This document shows positions 50,116 to 59,745 of a DNA stretch of 64,000 nt, one piece after another (the stretch's first letter is position 1; each line of letters starts with the position of its first letter). Source of the DNA: an uncultured Clostridia bacterium (GTDB taxonomy: Bacteria; Bacillota; Clostridia; Peptostreptococcales; Anaerovoracaceae). A program made the translations under genes and the position numbers. Below the pieces are notes generated by a model, which did no database searches, was not told the origin of the DNA, and saw nothing but the letters and a program-made list of their open reading frames with translations. The stretch spans positions 124,001 to 188,000 of the forward strand of contig CAKQXD010000003.1 in the NCBI GenBank assembly GCA_934281605.1, written 5' to 3'.

Positions 50116-51408
50116 TTATATCAAGCTTTCGGAACGCTTCATCACGCAGATGAAGAATCCATCTGTTCCATTCTCCTGCGGAAGGAGCAGAATCTGTTCT
50201 TTCTTTTCAAACGAAGGGTTTTTGCGCAGGAATGCATCTACGACTTCCTCGTTTTCATCCGGATTTACGGTACAGGTGCTGTACAGCAGCGTGCCGCCCG
50301 GCTTTACATAGGAAGACGACGCGGAAAGGATCGCCAGCTGTTTCTTCGGCAGACGTTCCATTTCTGTGGTGTATTCCTTGTACTTGATTTCCGGTTTTCT
50401 CCGCACGACACCCAGCCCGGAGCACGGTGCGTCGACCAGAACACGATCAGCTTTCTGCAGCAGTGTGGAATCCACTCTCGTCGCATCCCAGGATCTGGTT
50501 TCGATGTTGCGGATACCCAGACGCTCTGCTTCCTTCTCGATCAGCTCCAGCTTTCTCTTATAGACATCGGACGCAAGGATCCGTCCGGTATTGTTCATAC
50601 GTTCTGCGATCGCAGTCGTCTTGCCCCCCGGTGCAGCGCACACATCCAGAACCAGGTCTCCCTGTTTCGGATTCAGCTTTTCTGCTACCAGCATGGAGCT
50701 TTCGTCCTGCGGCGTGAACAGACCCAGTTTATACATATCCGAATCCAGCAGGTTGTTTCCCTTGACGTGAAGCGCATTCTGGCACAAATCTCCCTGTTCT
50801 ACCGTAAAGCCTCTTTCCTGCAGGTTCTTGATCAGGTCGGACTTCATCACCCGCAGCCAGTTGAGGCGAATGGTCATAGGCGGTGTTTCATTTCCTGCTG
50901 CCAGCAGCTTTTCTACGAAATCCACATCGTAGCGATCCAGCCACATCTCAATGATCCACGGCGCATAAGAATACTTGATGGACAGATAGCGCACTTCATC
51001 CTCGCCTCTGGCCGGAAGCCGCAGCTGGATCTTCTTGTTGATGTATTCTCTCAGCACGCCGTTGACCAGAGAAGCCTTGGTGCGGCAGTATCTCTTGGCC
51101 AGCACCACGCTTTCATTAACGGCTGCATATTCAGGAACAGATCCCATGTGAGAGATCTGATAAAATCCCATTCTCAGGATAATAAGTTCCGGCGTTTTCA
51201 GACTCTTGATTCCGTCCTTTACCAGAAGATCGATATAGTAGTCAAGCGTCAGCTTGTTTTCCAGCACGCCGTACACCAGTTCCCGAACAAATCCGGGTGC
51301 ATTGGGTTTATTGATGATCATCTGGTGGTTGAGCGCCAGGTTCGAATAAGCTTTCTTCGATTCTACGTCTGACAGTACCAGATATGCGGTTTTACGATTG
51401 ATATCCAT
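50116..51408 (-). CDS. rsmB: 16S rRNA (cytosine-967-C5)-methyltransferase RsmB
   Basis: 430 residues. N-terminal NusB-like domain (about 1-140), then a Rossmann methyltransferase with VLDVCAAPGGKTTAIAE, the DAPCSGLG motif IV and STCTVNPDENEEVV carrying the catalytic cysteine. The ATG shares a base with the stop of the upstream metallopeptidase gene (TAATG). Confidence 0.96.
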   Translation of the reverse strand: MDINRKTAYLVLSDVESKKAYSNLALNHQMIINKPNAPGFVRELVYGVLENKLTLDYYIDLLVKDGIKSLKTPELIILRMGFYQISHMGSVPEYAAVNESVVLAKRYCRTKASLVNGVLREYINKKIQLRLPARGEDEVRYLSIKYSYAPWIIEMWLDRYDVDFVEKLLAAGNETPPMTIRLNWLRVMKSDLIKNLQERGFTVEQGDLCQNALHVKGNNLLDSDMYKLGLFTPQDESSMLVAEKLNPKQGDLVLDVCAAPGGKTTAIAERMNNTGRILASDVYKRKLELIEKEAERLGIRNIETRSWDATRVDSTLLQKADRVLVDAPCSGLGVVRRKPEIKYKEYTTEMERLPKKQLAILSASSSYVKPGGTLLYSTCTVNPDENEEVVDAFLRKNPSFEKKEQILLLPQENGTDGFFICVMKRSESLI

Positions 51409-52112
51409 TAGTCACGCCCCCTAATCATTAAAATACGGATCAGATTTGCCACAGCAGTTGCCAGAGCTGCCACATAGGTCATGGCTGCCGCCGACAGCAC
51501 CTTTTTTGCTCCAGCCGTTTCTGCAGGTTCGATGATCCCCAGATTCACCAGCTGACGGATCGCCCGCTTGCTGGCGTCTAATTCCACCGGCAGCGTCACC
51601 GTGTGGAACAGCACGACTGCCGCAAAAAACAAAATACCCAGATCAAAAATCAGATTTCCGGCGGTCAGATTTCCCGTCCATATAATGGCCAGTCCAATCA
51701 GGATCAGAGGCCAGGAGGCTACCGATACTAAACTCACTACCGGTGCGATGGCATTTCTGAATCTAAGAAAAGCATACGAAGTCCCATCCTGGATCGCATG
51801 ACCCGATTCATGGGCCGCAATGCTGACCGACGCAATGGAAGTTCCGTGGTACACTTCGCCGGAAAGCCGCATCACATCGTTCTTCGGATCATAGTGATCT
51901 GTCAGCGTTCCCGACGTGATCTCCACAGGAACATGGTGAAGTCCGTTGGCGTCCAGGATCATCCTTGCCGCCTGATGGCCGGTGATCCCGCGTCTGTTAT
52001 TGATCTGTACGTAACGGTTATAGGCACTTTTTACCTTTCCCTGCGCATACAATGCGAAAATCATGGCAGGAATCAGGATCACGATCGTTGGATCGAACAT
52101 CCCAAAATACAT
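51408..52112 (-). CDS. Neutral zinc metallopeptidase of the YugP family
   Basis: 234 residues. Hydrophobic N-terminal helix, zinc-binding HESGHAIQ in the centre (VSIAAHESGHAIQDGTSYAF), and two or three further membrane helices. A membrane-bound protease family with no settled substrate, very often found between fmt and rsmB in Clostridia, as here. Start follows AGAGGTG. Confidence 0.92.
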   Translation of the reverse strand: MYFGMFDPTIVILIPAMIFALYAQGKVKSAYNRYVQINNRRGITGHQAARMILDANGLHHVPVEITSGTLTDHYDPKNDVMRLSGEVYHGTSIASVSIAAHESGHAIQDGTSYAFLRFRNAIAPVVSLVSVASWPLILIGLAIIWTGNLTAGNLIFDLGILFFAAVVLFHTVTLPVELDASKRAIRQLVNLGIIEPAETAGAKKVLSAAAMTYVAALATAVANLIRILMIRGRD

Positions 52113-52135
52113 AAAATCACCTCTTAAAAAATATT

Positions 52136-53059
52136 TTATCCTAAAACTGTTCCAATTTCAATGGAATTACCCTTTAAATATGCGTTTACCGCAACTCTTT
52201 TTTTCCCCGGCATCTGGATTTCCGTCACCCGCAGGATACCGCCGCCAGCCGCAATATCGATTCCGGCGTCACCTGCAGCCACTAGGGTTCCATCCGCTGC
52301 ATCCGTCTGGATCCCCGGGACTTCCGCCTTCCACAGCTTCATCATCTTGTCGCCCAGATAGCCGTAGGAGCCCGGCCAAGGATCGAATGCCCGTATCGTC
52401 CGCTCCAGTCTTTCCGGTGACTGGGAAAAGTCCAGATGACCTTCTTTCTTGGAAAGCATCTTCGCATAGGTAGACAGCGTATCATCCTGTTTTTCCCGCT
52501 TCAGGGAATCCAGGTGTTCCAGCGTATCCACCAAAAGCTCTGCACCCATCTGCGCCAGCTCGTCGTGAAGCTCCTGTCCCGTTTTCTTCCCGATAGGAGT
52601 CGCTGCTTTCGCCAGCATATCCCCGGTATCCAGACCTTCTTCCATGTACATAATGGTGATTCCAGTCTCTTCATCGCCCTCGATGATGGCTCTCTGGATC
52701 GGAGCCGCACCGCGAAAGCGCGGCAGCAGGGATCCGTGCACATTAAGGCATCCATATTTCGGAAGATCCAGGATCTCCTTCGGCAGGATCTGTCCATAAG
52801 CCGCTACGGCGATGAGATCCGGTGCGAGTTCCTGCATCTGCTGCAGAAACTCCACATCTCCCCGAACTTTTACAGGCTGCAAAACCGGGAGTCCCAGCTC
52901 TACCGCCTTTTCCTTCACCGGAGAAAACTTCACTTTCTTCCCTCTGTCGCGCACCGCATCCGGCTGAGTTACCACGCAGGCCACATTATGTCCGGCGCGC
53001 ACCAGCGCCTCCAGGGAAGGTACCGCGAAATCCGGCGTTCCCATATATACGATTTTCAT
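52136..53059 (-). CDS. fmt: Methionyl-tRNA formyltransferase
   Basis: 307 residues. KIVYMGTPDFAVPSLEALV at the N-terminus, the catalytic NVHGSLLPRFRGAAPIQRAI with Asn/His, and the C-terminal OB-type domain. It uses 10-formyl-THF, made by Fhs and FchA at the left of the window, to formylate initiator tRNA. It follows def by 5 bases. Confidence 0.97.
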   Translation of the reverse strand: MKIVYMGTPDFAVPSLEALVRAGHNVACVVTQPDAVRDRGKKVKFSPVKEKAVELGLPVLQPVKVRGDVEFLQQMQELAPDLIAVAAYGQILPKEILDLPKYGCLNVHGSLLPRFRGAAPIQRAIIEGDEETGITIMYMEEGLDTGDMLAKAATPIGKKTGQELHDELAQMGAELLVDTLEHLDSLKREKQDDTLSTYAKMLSKKEGHLDFSQSPERLERTIRAFDPWPGSYGYLGDKMMKLWKAEVPGIQTDAADGTLVAAGDAGIDIAAGGGILRVTEIQMPGKKRVAVNAYLKGNSIEIGTVLG

Positions 53060-53064
53060 TGTTC

Positions 53065-53547
53065 TTACCCCTCTGTAGTATCTGCAGCGTCGGTCAGTTC
53101 ATACATTTCCTTCGCCTTGTCTTTATATAAAATGCCGTCCAGATGGTCGTATTCATGACACATAACGATGGCCGGGAACCCTTCCAGCGCATACTCCTGC
53201 GGATTTCCCTCCCGGTCCAGACCTTTGATCACGATCTTTTCCGGACGATCCACCAGTCCCATATAGCCCGGAACCGACAGGCATCCTTCTTCGCTCTCCT
53301 GCAGGCCTTCTTTTGAAACGATCTCCGGATTGACGAAATAATACAGTTCCCCCGGCTGCGGTTCTGCTACGAACATTCTCCGCACGATACCCACCTGCGG
53401 GGCTGCCAGACCAACGCCCTGCGCCTGCCGCATAGTTTCCACCATATCGTCCAGGATCATCTGCGTCCGCTCTGTTACCTGATCCACTTCCCTGCACGTT
53501 TTGCGCAGGATCGGATCGCCGTCTTCCAAAATATTTCTAAGTGCCAT
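53065..53547 (-). CDS. def: Peptide deformylase
   Basis: 160 residues from the ATG at 53547 (AGGAGG six bases before); the 55 residues upstream in frame are rejected. Three family motifs: GVGLAAPQVG, EEGCLSVPG (zinc Cys) and CHEYDHLDGIL (zinc His and catalytic Glu). It removes the formyl group from new proteins and pairs with fmt. Confidence 0.97.
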   Translation of the reverse strand: MALRNILEDGDPILRKTCREVDQVTERTQMILDDMVETMRQAQGVGLAAPQVGIVRRMFVAEPQPGELYYFVNPEIVSKEGLQESEEGCLSVPGYMGLVDRPEKIVIKGLDREGNPQEYALEGFPAIVMCHEYDHLDGILYKDKAKEMYELTDAADTTEG

Positions 53548-53588
53548 CTCTTCCTCCTGTCTGCAAAGCAGCCTCCGGCCGTCCTTTG

Positions 53589-55622
53589 CTAAATAAAACT
53601 GTATGGATTGATATCTACGATTGCTGTATAAGCTTTTTTCTTGTTTCCAATGTCTTCTTCCCGGACCGCCGCCACAACGCGGGAATATTCCTGCCGCTTT
53701 CCCTGCAGACACTTGATCAGCATGGAATAGCGGTAAATGTCCTTGATCTTTCCCAGATACGCCTGCTGCGGCAGAAACACCGTTTCCCGGTCCTCCGGCG
53801 CCAGCCGCTCCCGCACTCTCCGGTACCAGCTGTCCGCTCCGTCCTTGGCAGCCTGCTCGTCCCTGGCCGTAAAGACGATCTGAAACAGATCACTGTAAGG
53901 CGGATAGCCCATATATGCCCGCAGCTGCCGCTCCGTCTCGAAGAACCCCTTGTAATCATAAGCAGCTGCAAAGGTCACTGCGTAGTGCTCCGGACTGTAG
54001 GTCTGGATGACCACATCTCCCTGCTCATCGCCCCTGCCGGCTCTCCCTGCCGCCTGGGTGATCAGCTGGAATGTCCGCTCCGGCGACCGGAAATCCGGGA
54101 TGTTCAGCGAAACATCCGCCGAAATGATCCCCGAAAGTCCCACATTGCGAAAGTCCAGTCCCTTGGCGATGATCTGCGTGCCGATGAGGATCTGCGTCTT
54201 GCCGCTGCGAAAGGCTTTCAGCTTCCGCGTCAGTTCTCCTTTTCGCTTGACCGTATCCAGATCCAGCCGCTCCGCCGTGTAGTCCGGAAACAGCTCCGAA
54301 ACAGCCTCCTCCAGCTTTTCCGTCCCGCTGCCGAAATACCGGATGTACTGGCTTCCGCACTCCGGGCACTTGTGAGGCGCCGGCTGGTGATAACCGCAGT
54401 AGTGGCACACCGCCTGTCCGCTCGCCTTGTGATACGTCAGCGAAAGCCCACAGCTGGGGCACTTGGCCACGTAGCCGCACTCCCGGCAGGACACGAAGGT
54501 GGAATACCCTCTCCGGTTCAGGAACAGGATCACCTGTCTGCCCGCCTCCAGCGTATCCTTCATCTTTCTGCAAAGTTCTTCGCTGAGGATCGAACGGTTG
54601 CCCCGCTTCAATTCTTCTCGCATATCGATGATGCTCACCTTCGGCTGCACCACCTGATTATAACGTTCTGTCAGTTCCAGAAGTTCGTAGATCCCCTCCT
54701 GCGCCCTTTGATATGAAACCACCGACGGAGTCGCGCTTCCCAAAAGCAGGATACCGTGGTTATCTTTGTCCTGCATCCGTTTCAGCGCCACTTCGGTGGT
54801 ATCGTATTTCGGCGTATGGTCTGACTTGTACGTCGTCTCATGTTCTTCGTCGATAACGATCAGTCCGATGTTTTCCAGGGGTGCAAAGACCGCTGACCGT
54901 GCTCCGATGACGATCTGACCATCCCGTCTGCATCCGTCGCGCACCTTTTTCCACTGGTCGTAGCGTTCTCCCAGGCTCAGCTTGCTGTGGAGCACCGCTA
55001 CCTTCTCACTCCCGAACCGTCCGATGAACCGGTCGATGATCTGCCCTGTCAGGGCGATTTCCGGCACCAGAATGATGACGTTTCGTCCCTGCTCCAGGAC
55101 TTTCTGCGCCGCCCGGATATAGACCTCCGTCTTGCCGCTTCCCGTAACGCCGTGAAGCAGAAAGCGAGCGTGCTTCTTCTCCGCAGCCACCTGCCCGATC
55201 CTTTGCAGGACCTTCTGCTGCTGCCGCGTCAGCTCCTCCACCGAAGACGGTTCTCCCGTTTCTTCTGCAAAGGGATTTTTTCGCTGACCCCGCCGTGATT
55301 TTTCGCCTACGGGCGTGAAGCAGTTGACGGCGTCGATGAGCCGGCAGATGTAGCGTTTTTTCATCCACAAAGCCGTCCGGATCATCTCCTCGCTCAAGGA
55401 AACGTCTTCGTCCGCCTTTTCGATGTACCGCAGCCGGTTTCCCAGCCCGTCACCCGAGTGATCGTCAATTTCGATGACATAAGCCTCCCGCAGGCGCTTG
55501 CCCTGTGCGAAGGGCACGTAAACCTTGCTGCCGGTCTTTGCAGCATCATCCCTTACGCCGTATGTATAGAGCTGATCGGTATGATCGCTTTTGTTGTCGA
55601 TTACCAGATTGGCATATTTCAT
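53589..55622 (-). CDS. priA: Primosomal protein N' (PriA helicase)
   Basis: 677 residues, at the short end for PriA. Walker A is in LLHGVTGSGKTEVYIRAA near 160, VIDEEHETTYK is the DEEH box, and the two zinc clusters are visible (CRECGYVAKCPSCG; CHYCGYHQPAPHKCPECG). It restarts collapsed replication forks. There is no clear Shine-Dalgarno; the ATG lies 4 bases past the asnA stop, so translation is probably coupled. Confidence 0.95.
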   Translation of the reverse strand: MKYANLVIDNKSDHTDQLYTYGVRDDAAKTGSKVYVPFAQGKRLREAYVIEIDDHSGDGLGNRLRYIEKADEDVSLSEEMIRTALWMKKRYICRLIDAVNCFTPVGEKSRRGQRKNPFAEETGEPSSVEELTRQQQKVLQRIGQVAAEKKHARFLLHGVTGSGKTEVYIRAAQKVLEQGRNVIILVPEIALTGQIIDRFIGRFGSEKVAVLHSKLSLGERYDQWKKVRDGCRRDGQIVIGARSAVFAPLENIGLIVIDEEHETTYKSDHTPKYDTTEVALKRMQDKDNHGILLLGSATPSVVSYQRAQEGIYELLELTERYNQVVQPKVSIIDMREELKRGNRSILSEELCRKMKDTLEAGRQVILFLNRRGYSTFVSCRECGYVAKCPSCGLSLTYHKASGQAVCHYCGYHQPAPHKCPECGSQYIRYFGSGTEKLEEAVSELFPDYTAERLDLDTVKRKGELTRKLKAFRSGKTQILIGTQIIAKGLDFRNVGLSGIISADVSLNIPDFRSPERTFQLITQAAGRAGRGDEQGDVVIQTYSPEHYAVTFAAAYDYKGFFETERQLRAYMGYPPYSDLFQIVFTARDEQAAKDGADSWYRRVRERLAPEDRETVFLPQQAYLGKIKDIYRYSMLIKCLQGKRQEYSRVVAAVREEDIGNKKKAYTAIVDINPYSFI

Positions 55623-55625
55623 GTA

Positions 55626-56636
55626 TTACAGCAGGAAAATGTTGTTTTCCCTGCACTCCTTTATCATCTCATCCGACCAGATGGACGCCTGCACTTCGCC
55701 GATGTGCGCCTTGCGCAGGAAGTACATGCAGAGTCTGCTCTGGCCGATCCCGCCGCCGATGGTGTACGGCAGTTCCTTGTTCAAAATCATCTTGTGGAAC
55801 TCCATGTTCCGTCTGTCGTCTGCCCCTGCGATGGTCAGCTGACGATCCATCGCTTCTTCATCGACACGAATACCCATGGAGGAAATCTCGAAAGCACGAC
55901 CCAGGATGTCGTTCCACAGCAGAATGTCTCCGTTAAGCTCCCAGTCATCATAGTCTGGAGCTCTGCCGTCGTGTTTCTCTCCGGATTTCAGCACGCCGCC
56001 GATCTTCTTGATGAAGACAGCCTTCTTTTCCTTAGTAATAGCGTCTTCCCGTTCCTTCGGCGTCTTGTCCGGATACATGTCTTCCAGTTCCTGAGACGTG
56101 ATGAAGAAGATCTCGTTCGGCAGATCTGTCCGCAGGTTCCGGTACAGTCTGTTGACGTAATCGTTGAGGTTCTTCAGCGCATTGTAGAGCGTCGTCACCG
56201 TCTCCTCCAGATATTTTTCGGTTCTGTCCGCCTTGGTGATGACCTTTTCCCAGTCCCACTGATCTACATAAATAGAATGGAGGTTGTCCAGCTCCTCGTC
56301 TCTGCGGATGGCGTTCATGTCCGTGTAAAGACCTGTGCCCGGTTTGAAGTTGTACTTGCCCAGAGCCATGCGCTTCCACTTGGCCAGAGACTGTACGATC
56401 TCCACCTGCTTTTCGCCCATGTCCTTCACGGTGAAGCTTACGGTACGCTCCACGCCGTTGAGGTTGTCATTCAGTCCGGTTTCCGGCGCTACGAACAGCG
56501 GTGCGGAAACACGGCGCAGCTGCAGTCCATATGCCAGTTCCTGCTGAAAAAAGTCCTTTATCTTCTTGATGGCCCGCTGACTCTCCATGTAGTCAATCAC
56601 GGGAGTATAGTGTTCCGGAATCAGTAATTTACCCAT
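55626..56636 (-). CDS. asnA: Aspartate-ammonia ligase (AsnA)
   Basis: 336 residues, the usual length of the ammonia-dependent, class II tRNA-synthetase-like asparagine synthetase. Hallmarks: [38 protein letters not shown] and the C-terminal [20 protein letters not shown]. It makes asparagine from aspartate, ammonia and ATP. It lies between queH and priA. Confidence 0.96.
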   Translation of the reverse strand: MGKLLIPEHYTPVIDYMESQRAIKKIKDFFQQELAYGLQLRRVSAPLFVAPETGLNDNLNGVERTVSFTVKDMGEKQVEIVQSLAKWKRMALGKYNFKPGTGLYTDMNAIRRDEELDNLHSIYVDQWDWEKVITKADRTEKYLEETVTTLYNALKNLNDYVNRLYRNLRTDLPNEIFFITSQELEDMYPDKTPKEREDAITKEKKAVFIKKIGGVLKSGEKHDGRAPDYDDWELNGDILLWNDILGRAFEISSMGIRVDEEAMDRQLTIAGADDRRNMEFHKMILNKELPYTIGGGIGQSRLCMYFLRKAHIGEVQASIWSDEMIKECRENNIFLL

Positions 56637-56650
56637 TGTTTTCTCTCCTC

Positions 56651-57310
56651 CTACCTTTTGGAATATTCACAGCCGCAGTAATCCTGCCTGTATAAATCAT
56701 ATTTTTTTGAAAGCTCTACGGATCTGCCGAATCCGTTTTTCTTTTTAAAATCCCGATCTAGAAACGAAAGTCCATACTGGAGCGCCAGCTGGCACCCGAT
56801 CTCGGAAATCGCCCGATAATTTTTGTGTGGACTGACGCTCAGCGTCGTCCCAAAGAGCTCGTAGCCTTCCAGGCTGGCCGTTTCCGCCGTTTTCTCCAGC
56901 CGCTGCTTAAAGCACAGCAGACAGCGTGCTCCGCCCTCCGGGTCTTCTTCGTGGCCCTTCGTCAGTTCAAAGAAGCTGCCCGGTCTATAATCTCCTTCTT
57001 TATAGTGCACCTTCGTTTTGCCTATATTCTCTTCATTGAATTTTTCTAAAAACTGAATCTGCGCGCTGCGCCGCCTCAGATATTCTTCCTGATCCGTAAT
57101 GCATGGATTGTAAAAGAACACCGTCACGTCGAACTCCTCCGCCAGCCGTTCCACCACGGCCGTACTGCACGGTCCGCAGCAGCTGTGAAGCAGCAGACTC
57201 CGTTTTTCTACGGTTTCCTGAAACTTGCCGTCGGGAAAAAATTTCCCGCAGTCGCCATCCTCGCAGACCGTCTGTGAGGTGGTGCAGATTTTTTTCTCTT
57301 TCTCCGTCAT
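56651..57310 (-). CDS. queH: Epoxyqueuosine reductase QueH
   Basis: 219 residues from the ATG at 57310; an ATG at 57328 is possible but has its own Shine-Dalgarno role (ATGAGGGG) for the later start. The DUF208 core has the HSCCGPCS cysteine motif, [12 protein letters not shown] and the C-terminal DYCGCEYS. It reduces epoxyqueuosine to queuosine in tRNA, replacing QueG. An extra N-terminal stretch (about 1-38) carries three more cysteines of unknown role. Confidence 0.92.
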   Translation of the reverse strand: MTEKEKKICTTSQTVCEDGDCGKFFPDGKFQETVEKRSLLLHSCCGPCSTAVVERLAEEFDVTVFFYNPCITDQEEYLRRRSAQIQFLEKFNEENIGKTKVHYKEGDYRPGSFFELTKGHEEDPEGGARCLLCFKQRLEKTAETASLEGYELFGTTLSVSPHKNYRAISEIGCQLALQYGLSFLDRDFKKKNGFGRSVELSKKYDLYRQDYCGCEYSKR

Positions 57311-57328
57311 TGTTACACGACCCCTCAT

Positions 57329-57359
57329 TTGACAAATATGTTATTAACGGTTTATTATA
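57329..57359. promoter_or_regulatory. Overlapping divergent promoters for the radical SAM gene and queH
   Basis: Plus strand: perfect TTGACA (57329-57334), 18-base spacer, TATTAT (57353-57358). Minus strand: TATAAT (57359-57354) with a weak TTTTCA -35 17 bases away. The two -10 boxes share five bases, so polymerases cannot use both at once. Confidence 0.6.
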
Positions 57360-57431
57360 TCATATATTTGCAACGCTGAAAACAGCAGACTTGCATACTT
57401 TCACATCATGGACACAACAGGAGGATGAAAC

Positions 57432-58379
57432 ATGACCCAGGAATCTGCGCCCCACTTCTTCGATGAATCGGATGGACAGAAGCTCCGTATCCATACCATC
57501 AGCACATACCTGAAGCAGACCTTCGGAAAAAAGATTGTCAAGCTGTCCCTGGACGGGGGATTTACCTGTCCCAATCGTGACGGCACCAAGGCTTTCGGCG
57601 GCTGTGCGTTCTGCTCTGCCAGCGGCTCCGGCGACATGGCCAGCGGCTCCGGCGACATTCTGGCCGATCTTGACAGGCAGATCCAGCTTCTGTCTGATAA
57701 GTGGCCCGACGCAGGCTATATCGCATACTTTCAGAGCCATACCAACACCTACGCTCCGACAGGCGAGCTTCGTGCAAAGTTCACGGCCGCCCTGCAGCAT
57801 CCGGCTGTCTGCGGGATCGCGATTGCCACACGTCCCGATTGTCTGCCGCCGGAGGTTGTCGACCTGCTGGACGAATTGAACCAGAAAACCTTTTTATGGG
57901 TGGAACTGGGTCTGCAGACGATCCATCCGGAGACTTCTGCGGCTATGAACCTCTGCTACACGGTTTCCGATTATGATGATGCCGTCCGCCGCCTGCAGGA
58001 GCGAGGGATCCGCGTCGTGTCTCACCTGATCCTGGGGCTTCCCGGCGAGACGGAGGAGATGATGTTTAAATCCCTGCATCATGTGTGCGATACAAAGCCC
58101 TTCGGTCTGAAACTCCACATGTTCAACCTGGTCAGAGGCTCGCAAATGGAAACGACCCATCCCGATCACGTGTCATTCGAATCCATCGACGATTATATCG
58201 ATCTTGTGATCCGCATGATCGAGCAGATCCCGCCGGAAATCGTCCTTCACCGCATCTCCGGAGACGCTGTCCGCTCCACCCTCATCGCACCGGAATGGAG
58301 CTACAAAAAAAGAACCATATTAAACGGCATTCACAAAAAACTCGCAGAAAAAAACACATGGCAGGGAAAAGCCTTATAG
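57432..58379 (+). CDS. Radical SAM protein of the YhcC/TIGR01212 family
   Basis: 315 residues. The Fe-S motif is CPNRDGTKAFGGCAFC (spacing Cys-x12-Cys-x2-Cys within the family's special pattern) near 49-64, followed by the family's YFQSHTNTYAP and GLPGET blocks. The biochemical role of YhcC is not established. A perfect tandem duplication of 20-21 bases (57618-57659) gives ASGSGDM-ASGSGDI right after the cluster. A GGAGG site lies before the ATG. Confidence 0.9.
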   Translation: MTQESAPHFFDESDGQKLRIHTISTYLKQTFGKKIVKLSLDGGFTCPNRDGTKAFGGCAFCSASGSGDMASGSGDILADLDRQIQLLSDKWPDAGYIAYFQSHTNTYAPTGELRAKFTAALQHPAVCGIAIATRPDCLPPEVVDLLDELNQKTFLWVELGLQTIHPETSAAMNLCYTVSDYDDAVRRLQERGIRVVSHLILGLPGETEEMMFKSLHHVCDTKPFGLKLHMFNLVRGSQMETTHPDHVSFESIDDYIDLVIRMIEQIPPEIVLHRISGDAVRSTLIAPEWSYKKRTILNGIHKKLAEKNTWQGKAL

Positions 58380-58554
58380 GGATCCCTGCCAACTGTAAAC
58401 CAATATCGAAACCACTTGCAGGGCAGATCCGACCGCTGGTGATCTGACCCTCCCAGCAGCTTCCATCGATTGAGATACTATGATTTTCATCGGATTTATC
58501 TAAAAAAATCATAAAAACGTGTCGGAAGCCGGCAGCTATCACTTCTGATCTATC

Positions 58555-58597
58555 AAAAAATACGCAATCCGTCTGCCTTCAACCGATTGCGTATTTT
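58555..58597. terminator. Bidirectional terminator between the radical SAM gene and tdk
   Basis: AAAAAATACGCAATC (58555-58569), 15-base loop, GATTGCGTATTTT (58585-58597): a 13-base stem with A/T flanks serving tdk and probably the convergent gene. Confidence 0.85.
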
Positions 58598-58610
58598 CTA
58601 TGTTTTTATC

Positions 58611-59258
58611 CTATTCTTTTTCACTGTCCATGTGAGGTGTTTCCAAGAATTTAGTGTTGACCGGCGTCAATCTGCCGCCATTTGGCCCCAGAGAGCCTTC
58701 ATTGTAGTGTCTTCTGCAGAGAGACACGTACATATCATCGCCGCCCACCAGGATCTGTTCCCCGCTCTTGACGAACTTGCCGTCCACTACACGGGCTACC
58801 ATGGTAGCCTTGCGGCCGCACCAGCAGATGGTCTTGATTTCTTCGATCTTGTCTGCGTAGATGAGCATGTAATAGGATCCTTCAAAAAGTTCGTTCTTGA
58901 AGTCATTTTTCAGTCCGTATGCCAGCACCGGAATATCGAAGCTGTCCACGATCTCGATCAGCTCTTCCACGTGATGTTTCTTTAAAAACTGGCATTCATC
59001 CAGTACCACGCAGTCGATGGGCTCGATGCTGTTTTCCCGCATGAAGATTTCCAGAATATTAGTATCTTCGTTGACGATGGTAGCGTCCCGACTGAGGCCG
59101 ATCCTCGAGGTGATCTTGCCTTTGCCGTAACGGTCGTCTACACCGGGAACCAGTGCCAGTACCCGCTTGCCCCGTTCTTCGTAGTTGTGGGCAACCTTGA
59201 TGACTTCGATGGATTTGCCCGCATTCATCGTGCTGTATCTATAGTATAGTTGTGCCAT
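58611..59258 (-). CDS. tdk: Thymidine kinase
   Basis: 215 residues, class II (TK1-like). P-loop in YRYSTMNAGKSIEVIKVA, the DECQFL motif near 85, and paired cysteines CWCGRKATM ... VSLCRRH for zinc. It salvages thymidine. Start follows GGAGAGAAAACT. It links to the pyrimidine-degradation genes only by pathway, not by position. Confidence 0.96.
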   Translation of the reverse strand: MAQLYYRYSTMNAGKSIEVIKVAHNYEERGKRVLALVPGVDDRYGKGKITSRIGLSRDATIVNEDTNILEIFMRENSIEPIDCVVLDECQFLKKHHVEELIEIVDSFDIPVLAYGLKNDFKNELFEGSYYMLIYADKIEEIKTICWCGRKATMVARVVDGKFVKSGEQILVGGDDMYVSLCRRHYNEGSLGPNGGRLTPVNTKFLETPHMDSEKE

Positions 59259-59273
59259 AGTTTTCTCTCCTCA

Positions 59274-59315
59274 TAAAAAAAGTAACCCCTCAGAACAATG
59301 TCAGCAAGAGGTTAC
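59274..59315 (-). terminator. Intrinsic terminator of the tRNA operon
   Basis: Minus strand: GTAACCTC ... GAGGGGTTAC with a long loop, then seven T, immediately after tRNA-Phe. Confidence 0.8.
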
Positions 59316-59328
59316 CTTTATTGATAAG

Positions 59329-59404
59329 TGGTGCCCAGACTCGGAATCGAACCAAGGACACGGGGATTTTCAGTCCCCTGCTCTACCAACTGAGCTATCT
59401 GGGC
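59329..59404 (-). tRNA. tRNA-Phe (GAA)
   Basis: Cloverleaf with acceptor GCCCAGA/TCTGGGC, anticodon loop CTGAAAA, T-loop GGTTCGATTCC; CCA is encoded. Last gene of the operon. Confidence 0.97.
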
Positions 59405-59426
59405 AAACTACTTATATGCAATTTTG

Positions 59427-59503
59427 TGGTGGGCCATCAGGGACTTGAACCCCGGACCTGCCGGTTATGAGCCGGATGCTCTGACCAACTGAGCTAATGG
59501 CCC
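59427..59503 (-). tRNA. tRNA with CAT anticodon (Met, or Ile2 after lysidine modification)
   Basis: Acceptor GGGCCAT/ATGGCCC, anticodon loop CTCATAA, CCA encoded. It lacks the initiator C1-A72 type mismatch, so it is elongator Met or Ile2; I cannot separate them by eye. Confidence 0.92.
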
Positions 59504-59532
59504 AATAATCGAAACGTTGCCGTTCCCTGAAA

Positions 59533-59609
59533 TGGTCGGGGTGGCAGGATTTGAACCCGCGGCCCACTGGTCCCAAACCAGTTGCGCTACCAAACTGCGC
59601 TACACCCCG
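59533..59609 (-). tRNA. tRNA-Pro (TGG)
   Basis: Acceptor CGGGGTG/CACCCCG, anticodon loop TTTGGGA, CCA encoded. Confidence 0.97.
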
Positions 59610-59629
59610 ATATTCGTTTAGTCCATATT

Positions 59630-59705
59630 TGGCAGGGGCAGTAGGATTCGAACCCACGGCACGTGGTTTTGGAGACCACTGCTCTACCAACTGAGCTATA
59701 CCCCT
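59630..59705 (-). tRNA. tRNA-Trp (CCA)
   Basis: Acceptor AGGGGTA with TGCCCCT, anticodon loop CTCCAAA, discriminator G, CCA encoded. Confidence 0.97.
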
Positions 59706-59745
59706 ACACGACTGGCGAAAGGTTTACTAACCGATTCACACGATA

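Noticed and set aside
49579..51372. 597-codon open frame on the plus strand opposite prpC/rsmB
   Set aside because: Both prpC and rsmB on the minus strand have complete family motifs; the plus frame is a compositional shadow without recognisable domains.
53548..53712. Extended N-terminus for peptide deformylase
   Set aside because: The ATG at 53547 follows AGGAGG directly and gives the standard protein; the extension overlaps the end of priA.
58358..58390. TGGCAGGG...CCCTGCCA hairpin at the end of the radical SAM gene
   Set aside because: No T run follows, so it is not listed as a terminator; the clear terminator is at 58555-58597.
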